This document shows, in pieces, positions 7,260 to 16,266 of a stretch of DNA of 64,000 bases; positions within the stretch are counted from its first letter, which is position 1; each line of letters starts with the position of its first letter. The notes below the pieces were generated by a model, which was not told the origin of the DNA, did no database searches, and saw only the letters and a program-made list of their open reading frames with translations. A program made the translations under genes and the position numbers. Source of the DNA: Bacteroidota bacterium (GTDB lineage: Bacteria; Bacteroidota; Bacteroidia; Chitinophagales; Chitinophagaceae); contig JAEZZY010000040.1 in the NCBI GenBank assembly GCA_023418315.1, forward strand, positions 1 to 64,000. The letters are read 5' to 3'.

Positions 7260-9044
7260 TCATCCCCCCGCTGTTGCCGTCTGCCGCAGGTAAAGTTTGG
7301 AATAATAGCCGCCGCGTTGCATCAATTCTTCATGCGTGCCTTGCTCGGTGATACGTCCGTCTTCCATCACTACAATCTTGTCAAAATCCCATCCCATGAA
7401 TAAACGGTGCGTGATGACGATGATGGTTTTTTGTTTTAAATAGTCATCCAGATTGGCGAGGATTGTTTTTTCGGTTTGGGTATCTACCGCCGAAAGGCTT
7501 TCATCAAGGATAATCAGCTTGCTGTTTTTTATCAGCGCCCTTGCCGAGCCTATGCGTTGCTTTTGTCCGCCGGATAGCATCACGCCACGTTCGCCTACAA
7601 GGGTTTCATAACCGTTTTGGAGGTGCTGTATGTCTTTATCCAAATCGGCGAGATGTGCGGCATTTCTTACATCCTGCTCTGTGGCGCTGTCTCTTCCGAA
7701 GGTGATGTTGCGGTACACCGTATCGGAAAAAAGATAGGCTTCCTGCGGCACATAGCCTATTTGTGTGCGAAGCGAATGGAGGCTATATTCTTTTATGTCC
7801 TTTCCTTCTATCAGCACGCTACCGTTTGTGGCATCATACATTCTCAGCAGCAGATGCGCCAGGGTAGATTTTCCGGATCCTGTTTTTCCGATTACGGCTA
7901 TTTTTTCACCGGCATTTATTTTCAAGGAAAAATCTTTGAGCGCCGTAATGCCGGTATGCTGATAGGTGAAGCGTACATTTTTAAATTCCACATTGCCGTG
8001 CAGGCTTAGCTCTTTAGGGGATTCCGGTTCTGAAATTTTGGATTCGGTATGCAGAAATTCGTTGATCCTTTTTTGCGAAACCGCTGCCCGTTGCGCCATG
8101 CTTGCCACCCATCCAATGCTGGATATAGGAAACATGAGCATGTTGATGTAGATGATAAACTCGGCGATATGACCCACGCTTACTTTACCATTTATAGCCA
8201 GGTAGCCGCCTGCAAAAATGGTGAGCAACATACTTAACCCTACAAAAAAGGTCATCGTAGGGAAATAAATGGCCTCGGTGAGGGAAAGATTGATAGCGCT
8301 TTTGCGATAGGCTTCGGAGGTACGGTTGAAGAATCCCAGAATGTTTTTTTCCTGCACAAACGAACGGATAACCCGGATGCCGCTATAGCTTTCCTGTGCA
8401 GTGGTGGTGAGCTCGGAGAGTTGGGTCTGTATCTTTTCGGTTTTTCGGTGGATGATGCTGTTTACATAATAAATAGTGAAAGCGAGCAATGGCAGCGGCA
8501 GTACTACAAACAAGGTAAGCATGCCATTTACCCGCATCATGCCCCATACGCACATAATGGTGAGTACGGTAAGGTTGGTGGCATACATAATGCAGGGGCC
8601 TGTGTACATACGCACGCGGCTCACGTCTTCGCTGATGCGGTTCATGAGGTCGCCGGTAAAATGGGTTTTGAAAAAATGCACATCCAGGTTTTGGTAATGC
8701 CGGTAGATTTCTTTCTTCTGGTCATATTCGATATGGCGGCTCATTACGATGAGGGTTTGCCGCATGAAGAACATAAAGACGCCTCTCACTAAGGCAAGGG
8801 CGAGCAGGATAATCCCGGCATTGAAAACCGCATGAAAGACAAGCGATTTCATATCATAGGCAAGAGCGGTGTCGCTTAGGAGTTGGTAGCTGCTCAAACC
8901 AGATTGTACTTCATCCAATACATCCCGCACGATTATAGGGCTTACCACGGCAAATAAGTTGGACAGGGTTACGAATATCAATCCTGATACCAACCGCCAT
9001 TTATACCGGATGAAATAGTTATTGAGCGCTGCAAGATGCTTCAT
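7260..9044 (-). CDS. ABC transporter, fused permease and ATPase (MsbA/LmrA-like exporter)
   Basis: 594 residues. An N-terminal six-helix transmembrane domain (about 15-320) is followed by a nucleotide-binding domain with Walker A GKTGSGKST (about 385), Q-loop YVPQEAYLF, signature LSGGQKQR, Walker B KLIILDES and switch histidine in VITHRL. It works as a homodimer, or as a heterodimer if a partner exists elsewhere, exporting lipids, drugs or peptides. No adjacent gene suggests a substrate. Both catalytic motifs are intact, so it is a competent homodimeric type. Start ATG at 9044. Confidence 0.92.
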   Translation of the reverse strand: MKHLAALNNYFIRYKWRLVSGLIFVTLSNLFAVVSPIIVRDVLDEVQSGLSSYQLLSDTALAYDMKSLVFHAVFNAGIILLALALVRGVFMFFMRQTLIVMSRHIEYDQKKEIYRHYQNLDVHFFKTHFTGDLMNRISEDVSRVRMYTGPCIMYATNLTVLTIMCVWGMMRVNGMLTLFVVLPLPLLAFTIYYVNSIIHRKTEKIQTQLSELTTTAQESYSGIRVIRSFVQEKNILGFFNRTSEAYRKSAINLSLTEAIYFPTMTFFVGLSMLLTIFAGGYLAINGKVSVGHIAEFIIYINMLMFPISSIGWVASMAQRAAVSQKRINEFLHTESKISEPESPKELSLHGNVEFKNVRFTYQHTGITALKDFSLKINAGEKIAVIGKTGSGKSTLAHLLLRMYDATNGSVLIEGKDIKEYSLHSLRTQIGYVPQEAYLFSDTVYRNITFGRDSATEQDVRNAAHLADLDKDIQHLQNGYETLVGERGVMLSGGQKQRIGSARALIKNSKLIILDESLSAVDTQTEKTILANLDDYLKQKTIIVITHRLFMGWDFDKIVVMEDGRITEQGTHEELMQRGGYYSKLYLRQTATAGG

Positions 9045-9149
9045 GGAAGGACGAAGGTCAGGATTTTTTCTTTACCCAATTATATCGCTCACCCATCTGC
9101 TTGTGCAAAGCCGTTTATAGCCATAGCCGGCATCATTCGATAAACTTTG

Positions 9150-9170
9150 GTCATACTAACGTAATATGAC
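9150..9170. promoter_or_regulatory. Inverted repeat upstream of the T9SS operon, possible operator
   Basis: GTCATA and TATGAC are perfect inverses separated by nine bases, centred about 20 bases before the -33 element of the promoter at 9181. A second GACATAC follows inside the promoter spacer. Confidence 0.3.
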
Positions 9171-9180
9171 GCTGAACACA

Positions 9181-9210
9181 TTGGACATACTACCAATATT
9201 TTTACCTTTA
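9181..9210 (+). promoter_or_regulatory. Probable promoter of the T9SS triple-gene operon
   Basis: TTG at 9181-9183, a 19-base spacer, and TACCTTTA at 9203-9210, one base off TAnnTTTG. The first ATG of the operon follows at 9230. Confidence 0.5.
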
Positions 9211-9229
9211 GCTAAATGGTTTTTGTAGT

Positions 9230-10264
9230 ATGAAACATGTCGTCATTCTCCTGTTCTGCTTTTTTAGCAAAACCATACAAGCCCAACACCGGTATATACC
9301 TATACCGGAAGACAGCGTACTTTGGATAGTCGTGGATGAAAATTGGCATGAAAGCGATCCTTCTAATCCGCCCAATACCTTTACTTATTTTGTTCATTGG
9401 TTAGATGGAAAAGACACTATAGTGAATAATACCCGCTATTCATGCATGTATTTCGCAGACTTCTCTACCATGCCTCCTCTTTATGGGGCTTTTCCAGCTA
9501 AAAATGCTATGTGGATACGTCAAGATTCTATAGCAAAAAAAATATGGAGGGTTTATGATAAGGGTATTCCTCCAAACTATACCCCGTTCGAGCATTTGAT
9601 TTATGATTTTTCATTACAAGTAGGAGATACGTTTAATGACCCAAGCCATGAATATTTTGGAGCCTATTTAAACCCTCATAAAGCCTGGATAGATGCTATA
9701 GACAGTATGTATTGGGCAGATGGGACATGGCGTTATCGTTGGTTTATAAAAAGTGATTTGGGAGTGGCCTGGGGTAATCCGGCCTATACAGTACAAATAG
9801 AAGGCATGGGCTATATAAACAGTCCAGTTTGGGCTAATCCGTTTATTAAATGGGGTGGAGTATTCAATAACACTTATGAGGTAACATGTTTTGGTGTAAA
9901 AGGACAATGGCTATATACACAACCTAATCCGTGGGGTTTTGATTGCGATAGTATGATAGCCAGGGATATGCTTGGACCGCTCACGGTTCCCGATATAGCA
10001 GGAAGTGAATTGGAACGTCCCATGCTGTATCCCAACCCCGCTGCCGATTATATAATCTTAAACAGCTATGCCGGCGCAGTCACGAAAGACTATGCAATAG
10101 AAGCTTATGACATTTACGGCAGGAACGTATTACAAACATACGCACAGCCCGGCTCTACGCTCTATCTGCGGGAGTGGAACCTGCCCGAAGGGATTTATTA
10201 TTTTCAAATAAAAGATAAGGAAAGATTACGCTTGCTTCATCAACAAAAAATCATCATCCAGTAA
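9230..10264 (+). CDS. Secreted protein of unknown function with T9SS sorting domain
   Basis: 344 residues. A signal peptide ends after KTIQA (about residue 19). The body (20-255) is rich in Trp, Tyr and Asp/Asn and holds repeated short hydrophobic strands; I recognise no catalytic motif. The last 80 residues are a type A T9SS C-terminal sorting domain: LYPNPAADYIIL, then a YDIYGR turn, then LPEGIYYFQI and a basic end QQKIIIQ. This tail directs export across the outer membrane by the gliding/PorSS machinery and anchors or releases the protein. It is the first gene of a three-gene operon; the next starts 11 bases after its stop. Confidence 0.8.
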   Translation: MKHVVILLFCFFSKTIQAQHRYIPIPEDSVLWIVVDENWHESDPSNPPNTFTYFVHWLDGKDTIVNNTRYSCMYFADFSTMPPLYGAFPAKNAMWIRQDSIAKKIWRVYDKGIPPNYTPFEHLIYDFSLQVGDTFNDPSHEYFGAYLNPHKAWIDAIDSMYWADGTWRYRWFIKSDLGVAWGNPAYTVQIEGMGYINSPVWANPFIKWGGVFNNTYEVTCFGVKGQWLYTQPNPWGFDCDSMIARDMLGPLTVPDIAGSELERPMLYPNPAADYIILNSYAGAVTKDYAIEAYDIYGRNVLQTYAQPGSTLYLREWNLPEGIYYFQIKDKERLRLLHQQKIIIQ

Positions 10265-10275
10265 AATATAAAATC

Positions 10276-11844
10276 ATGAAACACCTCATCTTTTATTTTT
10301 TTATGATGGCGTATAGTATAGCCTGCGCTGCGCAAATCCCCAAACCCACGCTCCACTCTTTAACAGGTATAGGCTCAGTTGGCACTGATGGGGTAAGCCC
10401 CGATGTAGTTGCCACTCCTGATGGAGGCTTTATACTCCAATATAATATCTATACACCGGTAGCAGGGAATTCTCCTTTAGATTCTTTATGTAGCACAACT
10501 ACCGGAAACAGAACATTGTTTGCTAAATATAACGCTGATGCATCAAGCTTGCAATGGATTCAATGCTTTCCCGTAGGAAACGTTGATAGTTTTCCTTTTC
10601 AAATCCGCATATTGCCAAATGGCGATAGTATGGTATTTGGCTACTATCCTAATATAGGTATGTACATTTCAAAATATGATGCAACGGGTAATTTCTTATG
10701 GACTAAAAAACATGGTAGCGTAGGAGGAAAACCTTTACCTACACTTGATGGGGGTTTTATCTTTTTAGGTCACGCATTACAACCTGATACCAATTTCACT
10801 ATTCATTACGGTGGATGGATGAGCCGTGATCTTACGGTGTATAAAGTGGATAGCATGGGTAATAAACAATGGAGCAAAGTATATGGAGGTACCGATGAAG
10901 ATGTGCCTGTATCCATTTTAAATACTAGTGATGGCGGCTGGTATATAGTTGCTAATTCGATGTCAAATGATCACGATGTTATAGGAAACAAAGGAGGATA
11001 TGATGTGTATATAGCCAAAATAGATGATACTGGAAAACTGCTATGGCATAAAAACATTGGAGGTAGTGAAACAGACAGAATGTCGAAAGCAATATCAAAT
11101 GGAAAGAATGGGTTTTATATAGCAGGGAGTACTTTTTCAAAAGACGGCGATGTACAACATCATCAATCGGTGGGGCATAAACCTAATATGTGGCTTATGG
11201 AAGTGGATAGCACGGGACAGTTGTTATGGGAGAACTGCTATGGAGGAGGTGGCGGAGAAGCTGCTAATGCGATATGTCAAAGTATAGATGGCAGCTTATG
11301 GATAGGAGGCATTTCTCAGGAATCGGGTGGACAGGTAGATACCAATTATGAGTCATTGGATGCGTATATAGTACATGCCGATAATAATGGTAATTTATTA
11401 AGTGCATTAGTATTAGGTAGTTCAGGATTTGGCTCTCAAGATTACGTCCAAGTTCTTCACACCTTAGCGAATAGTAAAATTTTAGTAGGAGGTCGTTATA
11501 CATCAAACAATGGTTCATTTTCATCATTAACGGACTATGGGTATATAAATATTTTCCATGCCCAGCTAAGTCCTAACCCAACAAGCATTTTTGAAATCCA
11601 AACAAGAAGCAAAAAACTATTTAAAGCTTACCCCAATCCGGCAAAAGATATTTTGCAAATCGAAGTATTCAGTACCAAGGAATACACGCTGACCATACAT
11701 GATAATACCGGCAAAAAAGTAGTTGAACAAAAAACAAAAGGCAATAAAAGCATCAACATCAGCGACTGGGCAGCAGGCATCTACTACATTCAATATAGCA
11801 ACTCAATAAAAGAAATGTATCAACAAAAAATAATCATCCAGTAA
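10276..11844 (+). CDS. T9SS-exported beta-propeller-like protein, copy 1 of a tandem pair
   Basis: 522 residues. The signal peptide ends after ACAAQ. From about 40 to 430 the chain repeats a unit of roughly 60 residues built as a DGGF/DGGW turn, a strand, then W or K strands such as GKLLWHKNIGGSE, like the blades of a beta-propeller. The C-terminal 75 residues are a T9SS sorting domain (AYPNPAKDILQIEVF ... AAGIYYIQYS ... QQKIIIQ). No catalytic residues are evident; binding or adhesion at the cell surface is plausible but inferred. The next gene is a close paralogue, and the 11-base spacer, leader and 5' end are the same in both. Confidence 0.8.
   Translation: MKHLIFYFFMMAYSIACAAQIPKPTLHSLTGIGSVGTDGVSPDVVATPDGGFILQYNIYTPVAGNSPLDSLCSTTTGNRTLFAKYNADASSLQWIQCFPVGNVDSFPFQIRILPNGDSMVFGYYPNIGMYISKYDATGNFLWTKKHGSVGGKPLPTLDGGFIFLGHALQPDTNFTIHYGGWMSRDLTVYKVDSMGNKQWSKVYGGTDEDVPVSILNTSDGGWYIVANSMSNDHDVIGNKGGYDVYIAKIDDTGKLLWHKNIGGSETDRMSKAISNGKNGFYIAGSTFSKDGDVQHHQSVGHKPNMWLMEVDSTGQLLWENCYGGGGGEAANAICQSIDGSLWIGGISQESGGQVDTNYESLDAYIVHADNNGNLLSALVLGSSGFGSQDYVQVLHTLANSKILVGGRYTSNNGSFSSLTDYGYINIFHAQLSPNPTSIFEIQTRSKKLFKAYPNPAKDILQIEVFSTKEYTLTIHDNTGKKVVEQKTKGNKSINISDWAAGIYYIQYSNSIKEMYQQKIIIQ
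11620..11844 (+). repeat. Near-identical 3' segment, copy 1 (T9SS sorting domain)
   Basis: These 225 bases match 13224-13448 with about eight differences, three of them adjacent in one codon pair. The central parts of the two genes are far less alike. Confidence 0.9.
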
Positions 11845-11855
11845 AATATAAAATC

Positions 11856-13448
11856 ATGAAACAGTTTATCTTTTATTTTTTTATGATGGCGTATAGTATA
11901 GCCTGCGCTGCCCAAACTCCTAAACCCACCATTCATTCCTTAACGGGTATTGGCTCGGTTGGTTCAGATGCCGTGATGCCTGATGTTGTTACTACGCCGG
12001 ACGGAGGGTTTATTGTGAAATACACTATATACACATCTGTAGCGGGGAGTTCTCCTTTAGATTCACTATGTAATGTTACTACAGGTCTCAGAATTATTTT
12101 TGCTAAATATAATGCAGATGCTTCCGTGTTAGAATGGACAACCTGTTCTGCTACTACTAACGTGGATAGTTTTGTTTATCACATTGAAACATTACCTAAT
12201 GGTGATAGCGTTGTTTTTGAGGAACATACAGGGAAAACAGTTGCTATCTCTAAATACGATGCTTCAGGTAATTTGTTGTGGAAACAATATCACGGAGCTA
12301 TTAATGGTATAGGTAATTTTTACAGGGGTACTCCTCGTATAACGCTAGATGGAGGGTATATTGTTTTAGGTATGACCCAATATGCCGATACTAATTTTAC
12401 ATTTCACTACGGAGGTTGGCAGGATGGAGATTTTACGGTTTATAAAATTGACAGTTTGGGTAACAAACAATGGAGTAAAGTATTTGGAGGATCGGGTAAT
12501 GATATTCCTGTAGGTATTTTTAATTCTGATAATGGGGGGTGGTTAATTATAGGACGCTCGAACTCTGGCGATTATGATGCCGTAGGCAATAAAGGAGGTT
12601 ATGATGCTTACATAGCCAAAATAGACGATACAGGAAAGCTACTATGGCATAAAAACATAGGTGGTAGTGAACCAGACGGAATTTTTGGGGCGATATCAAA
12701 TAAAAAGAATGGGGTTTATTTAGCAGGCACTACATATTCCAAAGACGGGGATGTACAACATCACAAATCATCGGGATATAAAGCTAACATGTGGCTCATG
12801 GAAGTGGATAATTTTGGTCAATTATTATGGGAGAATTGTTATGGTGGCGGAGGTAGAGAAGCTGCAAGTACCGTAAGTGAGGCCACAGATGGTAGCTTAT
12901 GGATAGCAGGCATTTCTGAAGAGTCGGGAGGGCAGGTTGATACCAACTATGGTGATGGAGATGCTTTTATTGTAAATACAGACAATGTTGGCAATTTGCT
13001 GAGTGCATTGGTATTAGGTAGTAGCAGTACATGGACTGATGATGTGGGTCAAATGCTTCATCCTTTACCTCAAGGAAAAGTTCTTTTGGGAGGTAGATAT
13101 GGTGTAAATGACAAATCTTTTTCATCCTTGTCTATTAATGGTGCTCATGACGTATACCTTGCCAAACTAAGTCCCAATGCGACAAACATTTTTGAAAATA
13201 CTCCACAACATTTTCAAACCCCATTTAAAGCTTACCCCAATCCGGCAAAAGATATTTTGCAAATTGAAGTATTCGACACCAAAGAATACACGCTGACCAT
13301 ACATGATAATACCGGCAAAAAAGTAGTTGAACAAAAAACAAAAGGCAATAAAAGCATCAACATCAGTGACTGGGCAGCAGGCATCTACTACATTCAATAT
13401 AGCAACTCAATAAAAGAAATGTATCAACAAAAAATCATCATCCGGTAA
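11856..13448 (+). CDS. T9SS-exported beta-propeller-like protein, copy 2 of a tandem pair
   Basis: 530 residues, colinear with the preceding gene: same signal peptide (MKQFIFYFFMMAYSIACAAQ), same DGGF/DGGW blade repeats, same KLLWHKNIGGSE block and same sorting domain ending QQKIIIR. The first 45 or so bases and the last 225 bases are nearly identical at DNA level to copy 1 while the middle has many substitutions and small insertions, so the ends have been kept alike by gene conversion or strong constraint. It is the last gene of the operon; its stop is 29 bases from the converging carB half-gene. Function unknown, surface-exposed by inference. Confidence 0.8.
   Translation: MKQFIFYFFMMAYSIACAAQTPKPTIHSLTGIGSVGSDAVMPDVVTTPDGGFIVKYTIYTSVAGSSPLDSLCNVTTGLRIIFAKYNADASVLEWTTCSATTNVDSFVYHIETLPNGDSVVFEEHTGKTVAISKYDASGNLLWKQYHGAINGIGNFYRGTPRITLDGGYIVLGMTQYADTNFTFHYGGWQDGDFTVYKIDSLGNKQWSKVFGGSGNDIPVGIFNSDNGGWLIIGRSNSGDYDAVGNKGGYDAYIAKIDDTGKLLWHKNIGGSEPDGIFGAISNKKNGVYLAGTTYSKDGDVQHHKSSGYKANMWLMEVDNFGQLLWENCYGGGGREAASTVSEATDGSLWIAGISEESGGQVDTNYGDGDAFIVNTDNVGNLLSALVLGSSSTWTDDVGQMLHPLPQGKVLLGGRYGVNDKSFSSLSINGAHDVYLAKLSPNATNIFENTPQHFQTPFKAYPNPAKDILQIEVFDTKEYTLTIHDNTGKKVVEQKTKGNKSINISDWAAGIYYIQYSNSIKEMYQQKIIIR
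13224..13448 (+). repeat. Near-identical 3' segment, copy 2
   Basis: Partner of 11620-11844, see there. It encodes the sorting domain from AYPNPAKDI to the stop. Confidence 0.9.
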
Positions 13449-13477
13449 ATAAACGATGAAATCGTACCTCTTATTTT

Positions 13478-15151
13478 TTACAACTCCGTAGGCTTTTCAA
13501 ACGTGCTGTAAAAATACGGCGTCTTCGCTTCAAACTCTGCGCTACAGGTATCCACCATTTTATAGGAACGCACCACGCCCAGTTTTTTACGGTATTCATA
13601 TACTTCCTCGGCGCTGCAGTCTTTCACCTGCTCGGCTATCTGCTCATCACTAAAGCCCATTTTCTTGGCTTCCCACATCAGGTCTTCACTTATTTTATCC
13701 AGATGCTTACATTCGGCAATGCGGTTTTCCAGCTTCACAATGTCTTGTATCTGGTACAAAAACCAACGGTCTATAAGCGTTATTTCCCGGATGGTTTTGA
13801 TGGAAACACCCGCCGCCAGGGCTTCTTTGATGCGGAAGACGCGATCCCACTGCGGACGTTTAAGGCTCTCCAAAATTTCTTCCGCCTTCATGCGTGAGGT
13901 GCTGATGTGGGAAAGTCCTGTTGCATTGTTTTCTAAGCTTTGACAAGCTTTCTGCAACGCTTCGGGAAAGGTTCTGCCAATAGCCATTACTTCGCCTACG
14001 GATTTCATCTGCAAGCCTAACGTATCATCTGCTCCTTTGAATTTATCAAAATTCCAGCGGGGCATTTTTACGATTACATAATCCAGAGCCGGTTCAAAAT
14101 AGGCAGAGGTAGTTTGGATAATCGGGTTTTTCAATTCATCTAAGCTATAGCCAATCGCGAGTTTAGCAGCAATTTTGGCTATAGGGTAGCCGGTGGCTTT
14201 GGAAGCGAGCGCGGAGGAGCGGCTCACACGCGGGTTGATTTCTATAGCGATGATTTCTTCCGTTTCGGGGTTGAGTGCGAATTGTACATTGCAGCCGCCG
14301 GCAAAATTTCCTAAGTCGCGCATCATTCGGATAGCCGTGTTGCGCATAAGCTGAAAAGCAGTATCACTCAAGGTCATGGCAGGTGCTACGGTGATGCTGT
14401 CGCCGGTATGAATCCCCATAGGGTCAAAGTTTTCCACGGTGCAGATGATGACCACATTATCTTCTTTATCGCGCAGCAGTTCCAGTTCAAATTCTTTCCA
14501 TCCCAATACTGCCTGTTCCACCAGCACTTCGTGAATGGGCGATGCACTCAGTCCTCTCTCAAGCGCATTGTCTAATTCTTCTTTTTCTTTGACAAAACCG
14601 CCGCCTGTGCCGCCGAGGGTAAAAGAAGGACGTATTACTATAGGCAATCCTATTTCCTGTGCATATTCTTTTCCTTCCAAAAGCGAATTAGCAGTTCTGG
14701 CTTTGGCTACGGGGATGCCTAATTCAATCATCCAGGTGCGAAACAGCTCACGGTCTTCCGCTTTGTAAATCGCTTTTATATCCACCCCTATGAGGCGCAC
14801 ATTATATTTTTCCCATACCCCCAGCTCATCCACTTCTTTGGCAAGGTTCAGCGCGGTTTGTCCTCCCATAGTAGGCAGCACGGCATCAATATCGTTTTCT
14901 TCCAGTATCTCTTCAATGCTTTCTACGGTGAGCGGTTTCAGATATACTTTGTCGGCTACAATGGGGTCGGTCATGATGGTCGCCGGATTGGAATTAATCA
15001 AGATGGTTTTAATTCCTTCTTCGCGGAGGCTGCGTGCCGCTTGTGAACCGGAGTAGTCGAACTCGCAAGCCTGACCAATGATGATTGGGCCCGAACCGAT
15101 GATGAGGACTGATGTTATGGAAGTATCGCGTGGCATAATATGTATCGTCAA
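13478..15151 (-). CDS. carB: Carbamoyl-phosphate synthase large subunit, N-terminal half only
   Basis: 557 residues against about 1,070 for normal CarB. It covers the carboxyphosphate ATP-grasp domain (IGSGPIIIGQACEFDYSGSQ at about 17-36; SFTLGGTGGGF; EINPRVSRSSALASKATGYP) and the oligomerisation domain, ending at YFYSTFEKPTEL, just where the second ATP-grasp half normally begins. In full enzymes the first half activates bicarbonate and the second phosphorylates carbamate. No second half follows: 30 bases after the stop is the end of an unrelated gene. The missing half must be a separate gene elsewhere, as in organisms with split CarB, or this is a lone paralogue. Intact motifs argue against decay. 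Start choice: ATG 15151; ATG 15136 is an alternative. Confidence 0.9.
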   Translation of the reverse strand: MTIHIMPRDTSITSVLIIGSGPIIIGQACEFDYSGSQAARSLREEGIKTILINSNPATIMTDPIVADKVYLKPLTVESIEEILEENDIDAVLPTMGGQTALNLAKEVDELGVWEKYNVRLIGVDIKAIYKAEDRELFRTWMIELGIPVAKARTANSLLEGKEYAQEIGLPIVIRPSFTLGGTGGGFVKEKEELDNALERGLSASPIHEVLVEQAVLGWKEFELELLRDKEDNVVIICTVENFDPMGIHTGDSITVAPAMTLSDTAFQLMRNTAIRMMRDLGNFAGGCNVQFALNPETEEIIAIEINPRVSRSSALASKATGYPIAKIAAKLAIGYSLDELKNPIIQTTSAYFEPALDYVIVKMPRWNFDKFKGADDTLGLQMKSVGEVMAIGRTFPEALQKACQSLENNATGLSHISTSRMKAEEILESLKRPQWDRVFRIKEALAAGVSIKTIREITLIDRWFLYQIQDIVKLENRIAECKHLDKISEDLMWEAKKMGFSDEQIAEQVKDCSAEEVYEYRKKLGVVRSYKMVDTCSAEFEAKTPYFYSTFEKPTEL

Positions 15152-15241
15152 AAGTTGAAGGGCAAAACTGGAAAGAAAGAAAGGTATTCAGAAGAAAATA
15201 TTCCTGTTTCTTTTTTCATTTTGCCTTTGAACAGGTATAAA

Positions 15242-15260
15242 AAACCGGACTTGCGTCCGG
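15242..15260 (-). promoter_or_regulatory. carB: Terminator-like hairpin in the carB leader
   Basis: On the minus strand CCGGAC and GTCCGG pair around a four-base loop and are followed by six T. It lies about 90 bases before the carB start and just after a -7 element (15265-15272), so it would form at the very 5' end of the transcript. No gene ends upstream on this strand, so it is an attenuator or a stabilising 5' hairpin rather than an ordinary terminator. Confidence 0.5.
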
Positions 15261-15264
15261 CTGG

Positions 15265-15272
15265 CAAAATTA
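15265..15272 (-). promoter_or_regulatory. carB: -7 promoter element before carB
   Basis: Minus strand reads TAATTTTG, an exact TAnnTTTG match. No convincing TTG is found 19-21 bases upstream, so the call is partial. Confidence 0.4.
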
Positions 15273-15423
15273 CTATTTTTAGAAATACTGTTTTCATAAG
15301 GGTACATTCAAATTTTTGCTTCATGAGGTTGTTTTTCAAGTTTTGGAGTTTTACCTTTAATCAGTAGCCTATAAACGGTACCATAAAAATTTTGAAAAGA
15401 ATTTAGATTGCTACTTTTACTAA

Positions 15424-16230
15424 ATGTTCCGAAAAATTTACTATACATTATCCCCAACGTTACGTTTTCTTGCAAGAAGGATATACTATTTGCCTAATGA
15501 TTTGCTGACAAAAAGAAATGGATTGCCGCCCAAAGGTCTTATCTATACCGGAGATCAGGAATTTGTACAACAAGGAAAAGACTGGGTTAATTTTTTTATT
15601 GAAAAATGCGGGTTAAAAAAAGAAAACCGCTTTTTAGATATCGGCAGTGGTATCGGCAGAATTGCCATTCCCTTGAGTGATTATCTAACGGGACAGTATG
15701 ATGGATTTGATGCGATTAAAAAGGGAATAGACTGGTGCAACCATCATATTGCAAATAAGCATAAAAATTTTTCCTTCACCTATGTCCCTTTGTATAATGA
15801 CTTGTATAACTCTACAGGGATAAAAGCTGAGGATTACCGCTTTCCCTATAAGGATAACACTTATGATGTAGCGTGTGCCATATCCGTATTCACACACATG
15901 CTGCCGAATGAGGTAGAAAACTACTTGAAAGAAGCTTACCGCGTCCTTAAACCTAACGGCTATTTAGTATGCACTTTTTTTATTCTTGACGATGAGAGCA
16001 GAAAGCGGATGAAGGGACAGGAGTTTGACTTCCAATATAACCATAAGAATTATGCCTTAATGGATAAAAAAGTAAAGTCAGCAAATGTAGCTTATGATAA
16101 AAACTATCTTTCATCCTATATAAAATTTTGCGGTTTTACCATGGAACATTCTATAAAAGGTTTCTGGTCAGAGAAAAGAAATGGCAGGAACGCAATTGAA
16201 TTTCAGGATATACTGGTGCTTAAAAAATAA
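15424..16230 (+). CDS. Class I SAM-dependent methyltransferase
   Basis: 268 residues. A basic N-terminal segment of about 75 residues precedes a Rossmann-type methyltransferase fold: motif I FLDIGSGIGRIAIPL at about 77-91, acidic residue ending strand 2 in YDGFDAI, a YDVACAISVFTHM motif IV, and post-motif VLKPNGYLVCTFF. The substrate is unknown; similar genes occur in polysaccharide and natural-product loci, but no such genes adjoin this one. It is a single gene; the region upstream to carB holds only the carB leader. Confidence 0.85.
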   Translation: MFRKIYYTLSPTLRFLARRIYYLPNDLLTKRNGLPPKGLIYTGDQEFVQQGKDWVNFFIEKCGLKKENRFLDIGSGIGRIAIPLSDYLTGQYDGFDAIKKGIDWCNHHIANKHKNFSFTYVPLYNDLYNSTGIKAEDYRFPYKDNTYDVACAISVFTHMLPNEVENYLKEAYRVLKPNGYLVCTFFILDDESRKRMKGQEFDFQYNHKNYALMDKKVKSANVAYDKNYLSSYIKFCGFTMEHSIKGFWSEKRNGRNAIEFQDILVLKK

Positions 16231-16266
16231 TTTTATTGTGTAATTTGTGTTAAAACAAGGGAAACA

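Noticed and set aside
15148..15339. Minus-strand frame of 63 codons upstream of carB
   Set aside because: It is antisense-like, AT-rich, crosses the leader hairpin and overlaps the carB start region.
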